Positions 52,117-63,420 of a stretch of DNA of 64,000 nt are shown in pieces (the stretch's first letter is position 1; each line of letters begins with the position of its first letter). The position numbers and the translations under genes were made by a program. The notes under the pieces were generated by a model, which was not told where the DNA came from, did no database searches, and worked only from the letters and a program-made list of their open reading frames with translations. The DNA is taken from the NCBI GenBank assembly GCA_977006965.1, contig OZ345364.1, positions 2,850,812-2,914,811 of the forward strand, given 5' to 3'. Source of the DNA: Phymatolithon calcareum. Its lineage: Eukaryota > Rhodophyta > Florideophyceae > Hapalidiales.

Positions 52117-54139
52117 TCATTTTTTAATTCTACTACTGTTCAAGACCTCACTAAGTCCGTCCTTCTTATGAGAGGTTTCTTTATCAGGGGTTTTCATCAA
52201 TTTTCGTTCCATCTGCTCTGCTTTCCTAGCAGCGCGGACTTCGCGTTGGGTTACCGCGCCTGCTTCATTACGGTCTTCAAATATGTGCGCAGCAACTTCC
52301 CACTTGCCTGTACGGTCTGCCAACTCCCCCTTCGCAGGTCTTCGAAACAGTACGTCCACAGTGTCACTTCTTCTTGCTTTCCTTAGACCTTCATTAGAGA
52401 AAAGTAAGTCAACAGCAGAAGCTATTGACTCACTCTCATGTCGATTTCGATCTGACTTGAAATTATGGTTGCGCACATAATCCGATACAGTCTTCCTACG
52501 ACTGACGTAAAACGACAATCGCTCGTCCGCCACTCTTTTTAGTAGGGCAGACTGAAGTAAAACGGTTCCATTTCCTTACGCTTCCAAAACTTCTTCATCT
52601 TCGCTTTTTCCCTTTGCCGGCCTCTTCCCCTGCGGGCTGGCCTGGTACTCCAATCAGAATCCGAATCCGACGACTCAGTGGTAACATTCCAATCGTCAGA
52701 GGAACCATCTTCCCACAGTTTCTTTCTACAACGCCTGCTCCCCCGACTCTTGCTATTCTTCCTGCTACTCCTCTTCTTTCGACTGAAAACAGCCTCTAAC
52801 TGGAGAAGTCGTCATCATCGGAGTCTGGATCACCTTTGTAGCGAGCTAGTGCTTGGCTCACAAAACTCTTCTTCTGCCGTGGTTCAGACTGCTGCTGATC
52901 GAGCTCAAAGAGCTTGTCCAGTTTTCCTTCTAAAGCAGTAACGCGACCAGGGGTATCATCTGCCGTGTCTCTTCCACCCCTTTCCGAACCATGGCTATTG
53001 TTCTACGTTGTCTTTTCAAGTGCTCGCGACGAGCACGTATTAGACGGTCCTGCCCTGAATTCTGGTTGCTTCGTTCCCTTCTCATCGCTTTCATCTTCTA
53101 ATACTGGGATATTTTCTTGCAGCACGTTAATGATCACATGCCACAAATTCTTTACATCAATATCAATAAGAACCGCACGTGTCCCTTTACCTGAGAATTT
53201 AGGAGTGTGAGCATTTGCGCATGAAAGTCCTGTCTGTACTTCTTGTACTTCTCCAGTTTATCCTGCACAACGTACTTGAATGTACTCAATGATTCCGACC
53301 CATCCTTCACAGCGAAGAGTCCCAAGAACTCTCGCCATCTCGCCCATAGTTTTATTTTTTAAAGCAGGTGGTATTTCAAAAAAGAGGCCCACCCAAGCCA
53401 ATACGAATCGATTCCGATTTCCGAAGGGACGCAAGCAGATATTGACACCGAAATCTTTTGATGTACAGGGGTCACGACGAGAACACGCCTACACACAAGA
53501 CCGTGCCGGTAAGCCATCTATACATAACTCTAGCCAGAGCTCCATTTGTGAGACTAAATGCTCCGTACAACGCAAAAGCCTCCCGGACACGCATGAAAAA
53601 TCCCCCCTCTCCCAACGATTGGCGGCCTTTTCAAGATCTTTTTCCGACAAAATTTATTAAATTACGTTTCGCTACGCAAGCTCGCGAGAACTTCATATTT
53701 GCGGCTTACGGTCATGTCGTACATGAGACTTTGTCGAAATCCGATCGTAGGGCTTCTTTTTTCCGATAGTCATACTAAATCCTCATTAGTATTTAGAAGA
53801 CCCGGAATGTGCTTCTTCTTCGGCACACTTGTGATTTGGCCATTAGATTTTGTTCGGGCGATCGATGATATAGGGAATAGGGAGTGCCGATGAAACCTAT
53901 TCGTAAGGTGCGCAAAGCTGATGCGTTTTCCAGTATAGTTGATTCTTCCAAACTTCTTTTTCATTTTTCGCAATGGTCTCAAAAATGTCTTCTCTGAAAT
54001 AGGTGTCGCTAGTTTTATGCAAAATCTCCTCTTGAATTTTGGCCCGATATTTTGCAAACTTATTCTGGATCTGTTCAAGATCGCTAAAGCCCTCACTACT
54101 CCCTTCACCTTGTATTTTTGCGTGTTTGACTCGCGCCAT
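52117..54139 (-). pseudogene. Gag-like and upstream region of the minus-strand retroelement
   Basis: Coding-like pieces on the minus strand, all upstream of the RT: 54139-53897 (MARVKHAKIQGEGSSEG, DLEQIQNKFAKYRAKIQEEI); 53480-53260 (TSKDFGVNICLRPFGNRNRF, MGEMARVLGTLRCEGWVGII); about 53000-52800 (VTALEGKLDKLFELDQQQSE, ALARYKGDPDSDDDD); 52790-52560 (an Arg/Ser-rich stretch, DSDSDWSTRPARRGRGRQR); and 52533-52117 (KTVSDYVRNHNFKSDRNRHE, ADRTGKWEVAAHIFEDRNEA). The coiled coil, Arg-rich stretch and position suggest structural proteins. Many frame breaks. Superfamily uncertain. Confidence 0.4.
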
Positions 54140-57100
54140 GACTTACTGCACGTTTTGATGATTCAGTTTAATATTCTCGAAGATCTATAGATCGGAGTGT
54201 GGCACTTATAGTAAAAAAAGTTTTCCGTAGAAACTCAAGTATACTCCAAATATCTACCAGCATATATCACTGTCAGTGTAACTTAGATGAGTTTTCGTTT
54301 GTGAATCACAAGTGGCATCGGCCCTTGGATTAATCAGCTTCGCGAGAGTTTTTGCTGCTATCTGCAATCCTCTGCTCTTCCATTAACGTCTTTCATGCGT
54401 CACAAAGTGTTTCACATTTGTAAACTGGCAATTCTGTAGACGCAAAGTCGTTGTATGGCTCGCAGTAGTTCGCACATGCGGTTGTCCAGGTCGTTTCAAT
54501 TATTTCTATTTTTTTCATCTATAATTCCAAGTACTCTTTAACATTGCTCTGCTCCACCGTTAAGAAAGTGACTAAAATACATCTGAAAATTCCCAGAGCC
54601 GACACCGCATGGGTGAAGTCTCATACGTAGAAAGTGAGTGAAGTCGCTAACGCTCCAGGCCTTTCTCATAAATATCATATTCTTTTCGTTGACCTCACAG
54701 AGCAGAAATGCCTCTCTATTTCCTTTGGTGTTTATCCATAATAGAAGCTCCAGAAATGGATCCACTATCATAGAAGTTCTTATTTTTGTATTGCCAGGGT
54801 ATACTCTGAGCTCATATTCGCGCCCCTTGGATGAGTTCTTTATGGCCTCTGCAATTTACAGCAATATACTTCCAGATTCTTGTGCACAAGGTATAGCTGC
54901 TATGCTCTCCATTCGCATCTTACATACGTCATCATGCTGAAGACCTACATTATCTCGATAATCATAATTTTATGTAGCAGAGCATCCCTGTAATCAACTT
55001 GATTTTCAAATCCAAACCAGAAGCGCCTCGCGTGCTGACAAACGAAAACAAGTGCGAAGGAAAGGGGCCTTCCATATCGTTTTGTACACCGAACATAGGC
55101 CAACTTTACTCTGTGAATATCTTAGACGTTTTATAGTTTCGTTGCTATGAGAGGGCTAACTTCTCCGTTTCCTTTGCGCGCATCGACATTCCACGTTCCT
55201 AGATGAATTCCAGTGTTATCGTGATGAATTTCGACCTTATAAAAGGGCACTGCCTCTGTTATTCAGATTAACATAATATCCCTTTTTGGTCCTGATTGAT
55301 TATAAATCATTTTGCTTGTTGTCCAGACTCATCAAGAGCGTCGACTTAGGATCGCTGTGCACATCAGCGGCAGAAACGGATACGTCCTATATCTTTTACA
55401 TTTTCGTCTCTTGAAATGCTGGCCAGCGATCTAAGTGGAATTCCGGCACAGCACGGAGATCCTTTATACACAGTTTCCCCGCGTCTAAGACGTCACTGTA
55501 GGGCACACACTGCATCTAGGGATGTCCTCGTCTGGAACTAGCAGTTTATCTTCCTGGCTACGAATGCTGGCAGAAGTACTTCTCGGTGCTGTACGCAGTA
55601 GCACCAGCATCAGAAAGAAGTGTGTCCGGTACACGAGAATATTCAGGGTGAATCGACGATTCCGAAACTGTGATGTTGTGGAAGGCTTTCTATATTCATC
55701 CAGCACTTGGTGCGAGGTAATGAATTGGATATATGGGGTACTGTAATCGACGCTATCGTGGGCAGGACTGACGATCGCAGACATTTGTTGACATTGCACA
55801 GCGGTTCCAATGTTGCCGTCCCAAAAAATCCATATCTGAAGTCAGCACGATGCAAGGATATCCGTGGGTATCGTGTTCAACGTTTCTAATTGGTACAACG
55901 TGTATTACAATCTCGTATTTTCCTAGGCTTGAGTTTTTTCTAAAGATCTCGAAAAAATATGACTTCCCTCTCCGCTCTTTGTAAAACATCTCGCGGTGGC
56001 TTCATGTCCACGAAAGGTTCCCGTATGCATTCTCCGCTCAGCCGAAACAGTGAATAGAAAATTCGCTCCGATAGGCTCAAAGAAAAACACTAATGGCATT
56101 TCACAAAAGCAAACTCTAGACTAATTCAGAGAAAATGCAGATGGCGCTGTGTGTAGAAGTATCTTCCGTTCTTTTCCTCATTTCTTCTTCGCTTTAATTG
56201 ACGGCATTCTTTTTAACATACTTCTGTGCTCACTACATTTGTTGGAAAACTCTCAGACGTGTTTTCGTGACATCAATTCTTGCAGTGGAAAAAAATAGAC
56301 AATACATTACTTTGGCTGAAAATCAACAGTACATCAGATGTCGGTCTACACTGAATGCAAAAAAGGTGCTTTCGACGTTAGAAACCATAGTTACCAGCAA
56401 AAAGCGTTTCATGCATAAATTATATACCCCGATTAATTTGCAGACAGGGGTTGCACAGGTCGGGAGATGGTCAGTAGTTCACTATATTCCAGCGTTAGCG
56501 AGAGACCATGAGTAAATCTAGTAAATAATAATCAATCGCAGGTGATGGTGCTTTATGATCTTTGGACTATGGCGGGATGTACTGCACACAGCGTAGCACG
56601 GAACAGAATCTCCTCTGTTACTGTTACGGAACACGTCCCACAAGATGTGTTTCGAAAGCCACAATACGGTGTGCATATAACGACGTTTCGGAATGATTTT
56701 TAAATATTTGTGAGATTTTGTTCGAATTTTTTTATTGTTTCTTGCTTTTAATATCAGACTTTTCTATTCTTTATCGCTAGAGTCTCTAGACTAAATGTCC
56801 TTACGGCTTTCTAGTGTTATAACGGAAGTAGTTTTCCCCGCTTAGTTTTGTCTAGACTTCACGAAGTGCGACGTCGCTATTCCTTATATAGACGTTCTCC
56901 CAAGCTACATTTAGAAGCGAAACTTAATTTTTGAATGTAAAATTCTCCATTTAAATCCCACTAGAACGGTTGGCTGCTGGCATCTAAAGCTGAACAGTAA
57001 GATGATTTCGAAATGAAACTTTGCAAACTTATTTGTAACTATTTTGTAAGGACAATTTTAGAATTCGAGCCGTTGCAAAGTGGCACGTACTACATGTGTA

Positions 57101-57147
57101 ACAATTGTGGCGGTGTACGGAAAAGCGTTACAGTGGAAGGTGCAACA
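54140..57147. other. Long stretch without a supportable gene
   Basis: Minus-strand fragments around 55230-55140 read IHLGTWNVDARKGNGE, which resembles the first block of a LINE endonuclease, but the remaining blocks cannot be followed through 54540, so I do not call it. Other frames (55485-55799, 56198-56515) are short and without motifs. No RNA gene or tandem repeat seen. Confidence 0.3.
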
Positions 57148-57566
57148 ATCCTAGGTATATTCTTTCGTGACTTCTGGGTCCAAATGTGCCACTTACTCAA
57201 ACAATCGACAAAATCCTATTTTGACCATTTAAAACTGTTACTTCTGGGTCCGCGTTTTTGGCCTCTACAGGGCACCCCCTCCAAATGGCCTCTGTGCGCG
57301 GACCCAGAAGTAACAACCTGCGAAAACAGGCTGGAAACGCGGACCCAGAAGTAACAAACCTCCTCAGCGTCTCCCAATGGCACCCAAACGCCATAACCAC
57401 TGTCCCATCATCTTTACCATCCTACTCCACATGTTTTCCGGTCATCATCGTCATGTTTGTGTCCCGCGTCCTCCCTCCCGAGAGGGAGATTACCTTGACC
57501 AAAATTTCAAACGCTCTCAAATCGACTCAGACCAGTCCACATACTCTCCCAACACCTTCCCCAACC
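57148..57566 (+). repeat. 419-bp direct repeat, copy 1
   Basis: Starts ATCCTAGGTATATTC and runs to ACCTTCCCCAAC. It is nearly identical to 57957-58375. It contains four inverted copies of a CTTCTGGGTCC/GGACCCAGAAG motif around a central 100 bases, so the first half can fold back on itself. Confidence 0.85.
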
Positions 57567-59130
57567 TCTAAAACATGTTACAACGTCATCCCCGTCATGT
57601 CGGTGTCCCGCGTCTTCTTCGCCAGCGAGGTGACTACCTTGACCAAAATTTCAAACTCTCTCAAATCGACTCAGACCAGTCCACATACTCTCCCAACACC
57701 TTCTCCACCCTTAACAACCTGTTCAGATCTTATCTTCGCCATGTACATTTCGTCTGCCGTCTTTGTGCATGGATTGTGGAGTCATAGACGACCTTGACGA
57801 CACTTTATTTGTTGTATACACCATGATCTCTTACTGCACGTCCCATTCTGAGTCCAGATTCGGGCTCAGCGTCGAATTTCACTTCGGAATAGTCCCACCG
57901 TATCCCTTTTTCACTCCCACTCCACCTTCACCTTCAAGTCCGTCAAACTCTTGTATATCCTAGGTATATTCTTTCGTGACTTCTGGGTCCAAATGTGTCA
58001 CTTACTCAAACAATCGACAAAATCCTATTTTGACCATTTAAAACTGTTTCATCTGGGTCCGCGTTTTTGGCCTCTACAGGGCACCCCCTCCAAATGGCCT
58101 CTGTGCGCGGACCCAGAAGTAACAACCTGCGAAAACAGGCTGGAAACGCGGACCCAGAAGTAACAAACCTCCTCAGCGTCTCCCAATGGCACCCAAACGC
58201 CATAACCACTGTCCCATCATCTTTACCATCCTACTCCACATGTTTTCCGGTCATCATCGTCATGTTTGTGTCCCGCGTCCTCCCTCCCGAGAGGGAGACT
58301 ACCTTGACCAAAATTTCAAACGCTCTCAAATCGACTCAGACCAGTCCACATACTCTCCCAACACCTTCCCCAACATGAAGAACGTCTTTTGAACTCATCT
58401 CCGTCATGTCGGTGTCCCGCGTCTTCTTCGCCAGCGAGGTGACTACCTTGACAAAAATTTCAAACGCTCTCAAATCGACTCAGACCAGTCCACATACTCT
58501 CCCAACACCTTCCCCAACCTCTAAAACATGTTACAACGTCATCCCCGTCATGTCGGTGTCGTGATACGTGTAAAATGCGTATGTTGGATGTGATCGGCGA
58601 CGGTTTGCCACGTGTGGAGGACGATTTAGTTTTCGCGGACGACTTGATACGTGGCGGAAATCATTTAGGGTTGCCGGACGGGTTGATCTACGTATATACT
58701 TGTTGCGAGTGGCTCGACTGGCCTCCATTGTAGATTTGCATTGCATTTATACAATGGGAATAGATCGTCAGAGCTTAGGTACTAAGAGCTCTGACAAAAA
58801 AGAAGAAGAACAATATACTCCACGATTCTGTACCATCTTGGGATGAAATATGAGAGCGAAGGAGATTGGAAGTTACCGAGTGATCAGTGACTGCAGTACT
58901 CTGTGCTTATACCAGTCCACATACTCTCTCAACACCTTCCCCAACATCAAGAACGTCTTTTGAACTCATCTCCGTCATCTCGGTGTCCCGCGTCTTCTTC
59001 GCCAGCGAGGTGACTACCTTGACCAAAATTTCAAACGCTCTCAAATCGACTCAGACCAGTCCACATACTCTCCCAACACCTTCCCCAACATCAAGAACGT
59101 CTTTTGAACTCATCTCCGTCATGTCGGTGT
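57533..59130 (+). repeat. 144-bp tandem repeat units
   Basis: CAGTCCACATACTCTC recurs at 57533, 57677, 58342, 58486, 58913 and 59057. Adjacent members are always 144 bp apart, giving three pairs. The unit includes GACTACCTTGACCAAAATTT and AAATCGACTCAGAC. One frame stays open across units (48 codons, Ser/Thr-rich), but there is no sign it is translated. Pairs 2 and 3 are separated by an unrelated 350-bp stretch (58561-58912). Confidence 0.8.
57957..58375 (+). repeat. 419-bp direct repeat, copy 2
   Basis: Same as 57148-57566, offset 809 bp, with about five substitutions. Confidence 0.85.
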
Positions 59131-59204
59131 CCCGCGTCTTCTATATAGTTTCCGCTGGCTCAACAGGCTCCCTCATTCAAATTTTAATTGAAAAATAGAT
59201 CGAC

Positions 59205-59336
59205 TGGCTCAACAGGCTCCACAATTCTTGCCTTCTGGGAGACCCCTCAAAAATAACCTCATTTTCGCACGGTGCCGCCGGCGCCTGTTGAGCCAAAGTT
59301 GAAATTTATATATTTTTTGCGGAGCCTGTTGAGCCA
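59205..59336. mobile_element. 132-bp foldback element with perfect 16-bp inverted ends
   Basis: TGGCTCAACAGGCTCC (59205-59220) is answered exactly inverted at 59321-59336. A third inverted copy with two mismatches lies at 59280-59295, and a fourth in direct orientation at 59156-59171, outside the unit. No gene inside. It looks like a miniature inverted-repeat element or a cluster of binding sites. Confidence 0.55.
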
Positions 59337-59497
59337 CCTGCGTTTTTTGCCCTTCTGAGATACCCATCTCACAGCACGTTTCTTATGGGTTTTTGCATTT
59401 TGCTGCTTATCATTAAATTCCACTTTCATCCAAGTCTCCAGTAACTTGAGTCTATTTTTTCAATATTTTTTTCATGGCGCGTAAAATTGGCGCAAAA

Positions 59498-59596
59498 GTT
59501 CCCGGTCACGCACACTCACATGCTTGGTACCATTCGGCGCGTCTTGATGCGTGCTTTCGAATGGTACCAAGCGCGCAAGTGTGCGCGGGCGGGAAC
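59498..59596. repeat. 99-bp imperfect palindrome
   Basis: GCTTGGTACCATTCG (59522-59536) and its exact inverse (59558-59572) form the core. Outside it, GTTCCCG and CGGGAAC close the structure, with CACACT/AGTGTG-type pairing between. Confidence 0.75.
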
Positions 59597-60801
59597 GTGG
59601 TGCGCTAGAACCAAGGATATGTTCCCAAAAATTATCGGAAAAAAATGATTTCTAATTTATGATACAATACTTGCTTTGATATCCTATTTCGTAAATATAT
59701 TTAAGCACATTCTCTTGGTTCTGGTGCACCAGCTTGCCGCTCGCGAAAAGCTACGCGCGTTGCACCGAGCTCTTTGTCTCGATGATAGCTCTCGAACGGT
59801 ATGAAGCGCGTATCTCTGCGCGAACGACAAGATAGTGCCTTGAATAATGGACTGACCTTAGAGAGGTATCGCGCATGGCCAATAAGATAGGGCTTTCGCG
59901 TGTGGTCACCAATCATATTTTGTTGCAATGAATGGTAGCCAATTACGAGAAAGTGGCATGAAATATTACCAATTATAATTACCATCATGGAATTGACGGC
60001 TTGTGGTTGCGATACAGCGAAAATGGACTTCGGGAATACAGCGTAATTTTGGCCCAAAGAAACGAAATAAATTTTGGGCCATAGTGCTGCCGTGCTGTTT
60101 CAGTGTGTAGTGGAAAAAAGAATGTGCTCTATTGGCTACTTTGGTGTGCCTTGCATATTGGAAAATATTGACGGGGCTGCACTGTCAATCAATGAAAATG
60201 TATTTTGCAATGTCAAGCGTATGGTTTTGTATGATATGAAATCCGGGTGCCAAAACAGGGACATTCTATTGGCTACGGGTTAGTTCCCGGCATGCGTCGG
60301 TGGGTAACTGCATTTGATTTTAACTGTATGAGCCGGATATCGTGTAATGAAAATGCTGGATACGTGGAAGAGGCTGTAATGACGCGAGGTCGTTTCGTAA
60401 TATGGAGATAATCAATTGGTCGAGAGTATTTGCTAGCAATGAACAATGGTGATGATTGCATGATTGATCCCGGACCCTCTTCCTTCGGGATGTGAGAGTT
60501 TTTCTGATTGCTGTTCGCTCTTCCACTGTGAACAATGAAAATAACGAATAGAAATTTGTTGGTGGTGTTAGGGAATTCGTAGTGCCGTTGAGAATAAGAA
60601 TAGGGAATAGAAGTTTAGAGGTGTTCAGGTCCAGAAGAGGTTGATGGTTAGCAGAGGTTAAGGTGAAAGATAATGAGCAAATTTTCGGGCATGGGAATAG
60701 GGGAATAGGGAAATATATGTAAAATAGATCATATATGTAGGCATCGCACAGTATCCGGCGAGGTTCTCAGAGCACACGTGACAGAACGCGAAGTCAGTAC
60801 T
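59597..60801. other. 5' flank of zinc-finger gene
   Basis: No convincing gene; frames on both strands lack motifs. Short GGGAATAGGG-type strings occur near 60600 and 60700, matching the unit of the array at 62175. GTAATTGGTAATATTT-like AT-rich sequence covers 59940-60000. Confidence 0.35.
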
Positions 60802-62178
60802 ATGCTTGACGAAGACGTTACTTTGCTCTCCACTCACGACGTTCGACCATGTCCAGAGACGGCGTCCTTTATTTGTGCGAAAGAAGAGTGCCGGGTGGAG
60901 GTTCCGGCGATCCGCAAGGCATTCGTTCAGCATTTGAGGAGAAATGGACATTTTGCTGGTCACGGGGAAGCTGTGGGTCTCTGGCGTGCCGCGGATCGGT
61001 GTGCCGAGTCGTTTCCTAAGAGCCACTCACTACGAGAAAAGTATCGATTTGGAGGTGCACGGCACGGACGACTTCCGCCGATCGATGGTCTTGTTGTCGT
61101 GCAAGGCAAGTGCTGTCCTAAATGCGACATTTTGTTTGAAGGGGACAGCACTTTGCGTCGTCACAGCACTATGGTGCACAAGACAAGCATTTCAAGAAAG
61201 ACTGTGCGATTTCTGAGAACGTTGTTGTGCCAAAGTTTGTCTCGCGAGAATTCTTCTAAAAAGCTCTTCCTGATAGAAGATGTGGAGGCAAGCAACGATC
61301 GCAGCAGAGATGGTGATGCTGATATTACCGCTGCGGTTGCCAGATACGACCCTGCAGAAGTATCGCCGACGTATATTCCGGCGGCAAGCGATCGCGAAAA
61401 GAGCGGCTTTGTCAGCCTCGCCAAGTGCCAAGAGCGCCTTGACGCTGTCGGCCTCTCTCTTGGCGATGCATCGCGTCTCATTCGGCTAGGGGAAGCCGGT
61501 CGCGAGTCTGCTCTTGTGTCGTCGCAAACGGTTAAGCAGCTGTTTGTCGATGCGCGAGAGCTGTTCCGCGCGGTGGACAGTTTTCGGTCCACCTTGGTAG
61601 ATATTAGCCCAGGCGGAACACTGGAGAAGAAGAAGCCGTTTCAGTTCCTTAACGACGACCAACGTGGGGATCGATCACTTGACCGGTATGTTCGGAGCGC
61701 GCGTATGCTCGTTGTCATGGCTCTTCGAGTTCATCGAGACAGGCAGAAGTATGCCGGGATATCGATGAGCCCTGCTCTTGTGGCCGCACTCAATGACCTT
61801 TCAAGTGACAATGGCACTGACGAAGAGACTTTGTGCATGAAGGTGCACCGGGTGCTGTGCAGAATTTTCTTCGAGAGGAGCAGCGTCTCCGGAGGGTCTG
61901 TCAGGCTCTTCTCTTTCGCCGTGGCCGCCAGTATGTGCGTTGGCGGTGAGACGATGGACCGCTTGCACTTCAAGCAAGGACGTCAAGTTGCTTCGGAAGT
62001 GACGGGCATTCTATACGCGGCGTCGTGCTGTGCTCTTCTGGAGATGCGAAAGTACAGTGACGAAGAGAGGCGTGTAGAGGTGGAAGCGGAGATACAATCG
62101 GCGATGTGCACTGGGGCAAAAGTCGGATTGTCCGTCTTCGTGGACATGCGGTCGATCTGCACCTCTGTTCGAGCATAG
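60802..62178 (+). CDS. C2H2 zinc-finger protein truncated by the telomere-like array
   Basis: From the ATG at 60802 the frame encodes 458 residues. A first finger has Cys25, Cys30, His44 and His50 (C-x4-C-x13-H-x5-H); a second, classical one has Cys105, Cys108, His121 and His126 (CCPKCDILFEGDSTLRRH). The rest is helical, with ASDREKSGF, SQTVKQLFVDARELFRAVDS and, near the end, VAASMCVGGETMDRLHFKQG followed by EVTGILYAASCCALLEM. Paired fingers ahead of a long helical region recall the N-terminal part of some telomere-linked helicase or mobile-element proteins of fungi, but I cannot name it. The stop TAG is the first bases of the AATAGGG array, so the natural C-terminus is missing. A second, broken copy starts the window. 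Confidence 0.6.
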   Translation: MLDEDVTLLSTHDVRPCPETASFICAKEECRVEVPAIRKAFVQHLRRNGHFAGHGEAVGLWRAADRCAESFPKSHSLREKYRFGGARHGRLPPIDGLVVVQGKCCPKCDILFEGDSTLRRHSTMVHKTSISRKTVRFLRTLLCQSLSRENSSKKLFLIEDVEASNDRSRDGDADITAAVARYDPAEVSPTYIPAASDREKSGFVSLAKCQERLDAVGLSLGDASRLIRLGEAGRESALVSSQTVKQLFVDARELFRAVDSFRSTLVDISPGGTLEKKKPFQFLNDDQRGDRSLDRYVRSARMLVVMALRVHRDRQKYAGISMSPALVAALNDLSSDNGTDEETLCMKVHRVLCRIFFERSSVSGGSVRLFSFAVAASMCVGGETMDRLHFKQGRQVASEVTGILYAASCCALLEMRKYSDEERRVEVEAEIQSAMCTGAKVGLSVFVDMRSICTSVRA

Positions 62179-63420
62179 GGAATAGGGAATAGGGAATAGG
62201 GAATAGGGAATAGGGAATAGGGAATAGGGAATAGGGAATAGGGAATAGGGAATAGGGAATAGGGAATAGGGAATAGGGAATAGGGAATAGGGAATAGGGA
62301 ATAGGGAATAGGGAATAGGGAATAGGGAATAGGGAATAGGGAATAGGGAATAGGGAATAGGGAATAGGGAATAGGGAATAGGGAATAGGGAATAGGGAAT
62401 AGGGAATAGGGAATAGGGAATAGGGAATAGGGAATAGGGAATAGGGAATAGGGAATAGGGAATAGGGAATAGGGAATAGGGAATAGGGAATAGGGAATAG
62501 GGAATAGGGAATAGGGAATAGGGAATAGGGAATAGGGAATAGGGAATAGGGAATAGGGAATAGGGAATAGGGAATAGGGAATAGGGAATAGGGAATAGGG
62601 AATAGGGAATAGGGAATAGGGAATAGGGAATAGGGAATAGGGAATAGGGAATAGGGAATAGGGAATAGGGAATAGGGAATAGGGAATAGGGAATAGGGAA
62701 TAGGGAATAGGGATAGGGAATAGGGAATAGGGAATAGGGAATAGGGAATAGGGAATAGGGAATAGGGAATAGGGAATAGGGAATAGGGAATAGGGAATAG
62801 GGAATAGGGAATAGGGAATAGGGAATAGGGAATAGGAATAGGGAATAGGGAATAGGGAATAGGGAATAGGGAATAGGGAATAGGGAATAGGGAATAGGGA
62901 ATAGGGAATAGGGAATAGGGAATAGGGAATAGGGAATAGGGAATAGGGAATAGGAATAGGGAATAGGGAATAGGGAATAGGGAATAGGGAATAGGGAATA
63001 GGGAATAGGGAATAGGGAATAGGGAATAGGGAATAGGGAATAGGGAATAGGGAATAGGGAATAGGGAATAGGGAATAGGGAATAGGGAATAGGGAATAGG
63101 GAATAGGGAATAGGGAATAGGGAATAGGGAATAGGGAATAGGGAATAGGGAATAGGGAATAGGGAATAGGGAATAGGGAATAGGGAATAGGGAATAGGGA
63201 ATAGGGAATAGGGAATAGGGAATAGGAATAGGGAATAGGGAATAGGGAATAGGGATAGGGAATAGGGAATAGGGAATAGGGAATAGGGAATAGGGAATAG
63301 GGATAGGGTAGGGAATAGGGGAAGGAATAGGGAATAGGGAATAGGGAATAGGGAATAGGGAATAGGGAATAGGGAATAGGGATTAGGGAATAGGGAATAG
63401 GGAATAGGGAATAGGGAATA
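62175..63420 (+). repeat. AATAGGG heptamer array, candidate telomeric repeat
   Basis: About 1.2 kb of (AATAGGG)n, roughly 170 units, almost perfect up to about 63220. Rare variants drop one G or one A (for example near 62712, 62836, 62953 and 63223). The G-rich strand runs 5' to 3' toward the window end, the orientation of a right-hand chromosome end. From about 63300 the units vary more (GGGATTA, GGGGAAGG). Confidence 0.85.

Noticed and set aside
54540-55230. LINE endonuclease fragment on the minus strand
   Set aside because: Only one block (GTWNVDARKGNGE) looks right; the GDFN and SDH-type blocks cannot be followed in any frame.
57258-57797. Protein gene of 179 codons in the 144-bp repeats
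   Set aside because: The open frame is low-complexity Ser/Thr/Pro produced by a C/T-rich repeat, and the same repeat read in the other protein-like frame has a stop in each unit.
62175-63420. CRISPR or minisatellite gene array
   Set aside because: Units are 7 bp with no spacers; a simple telomere-like repeat explains everything.
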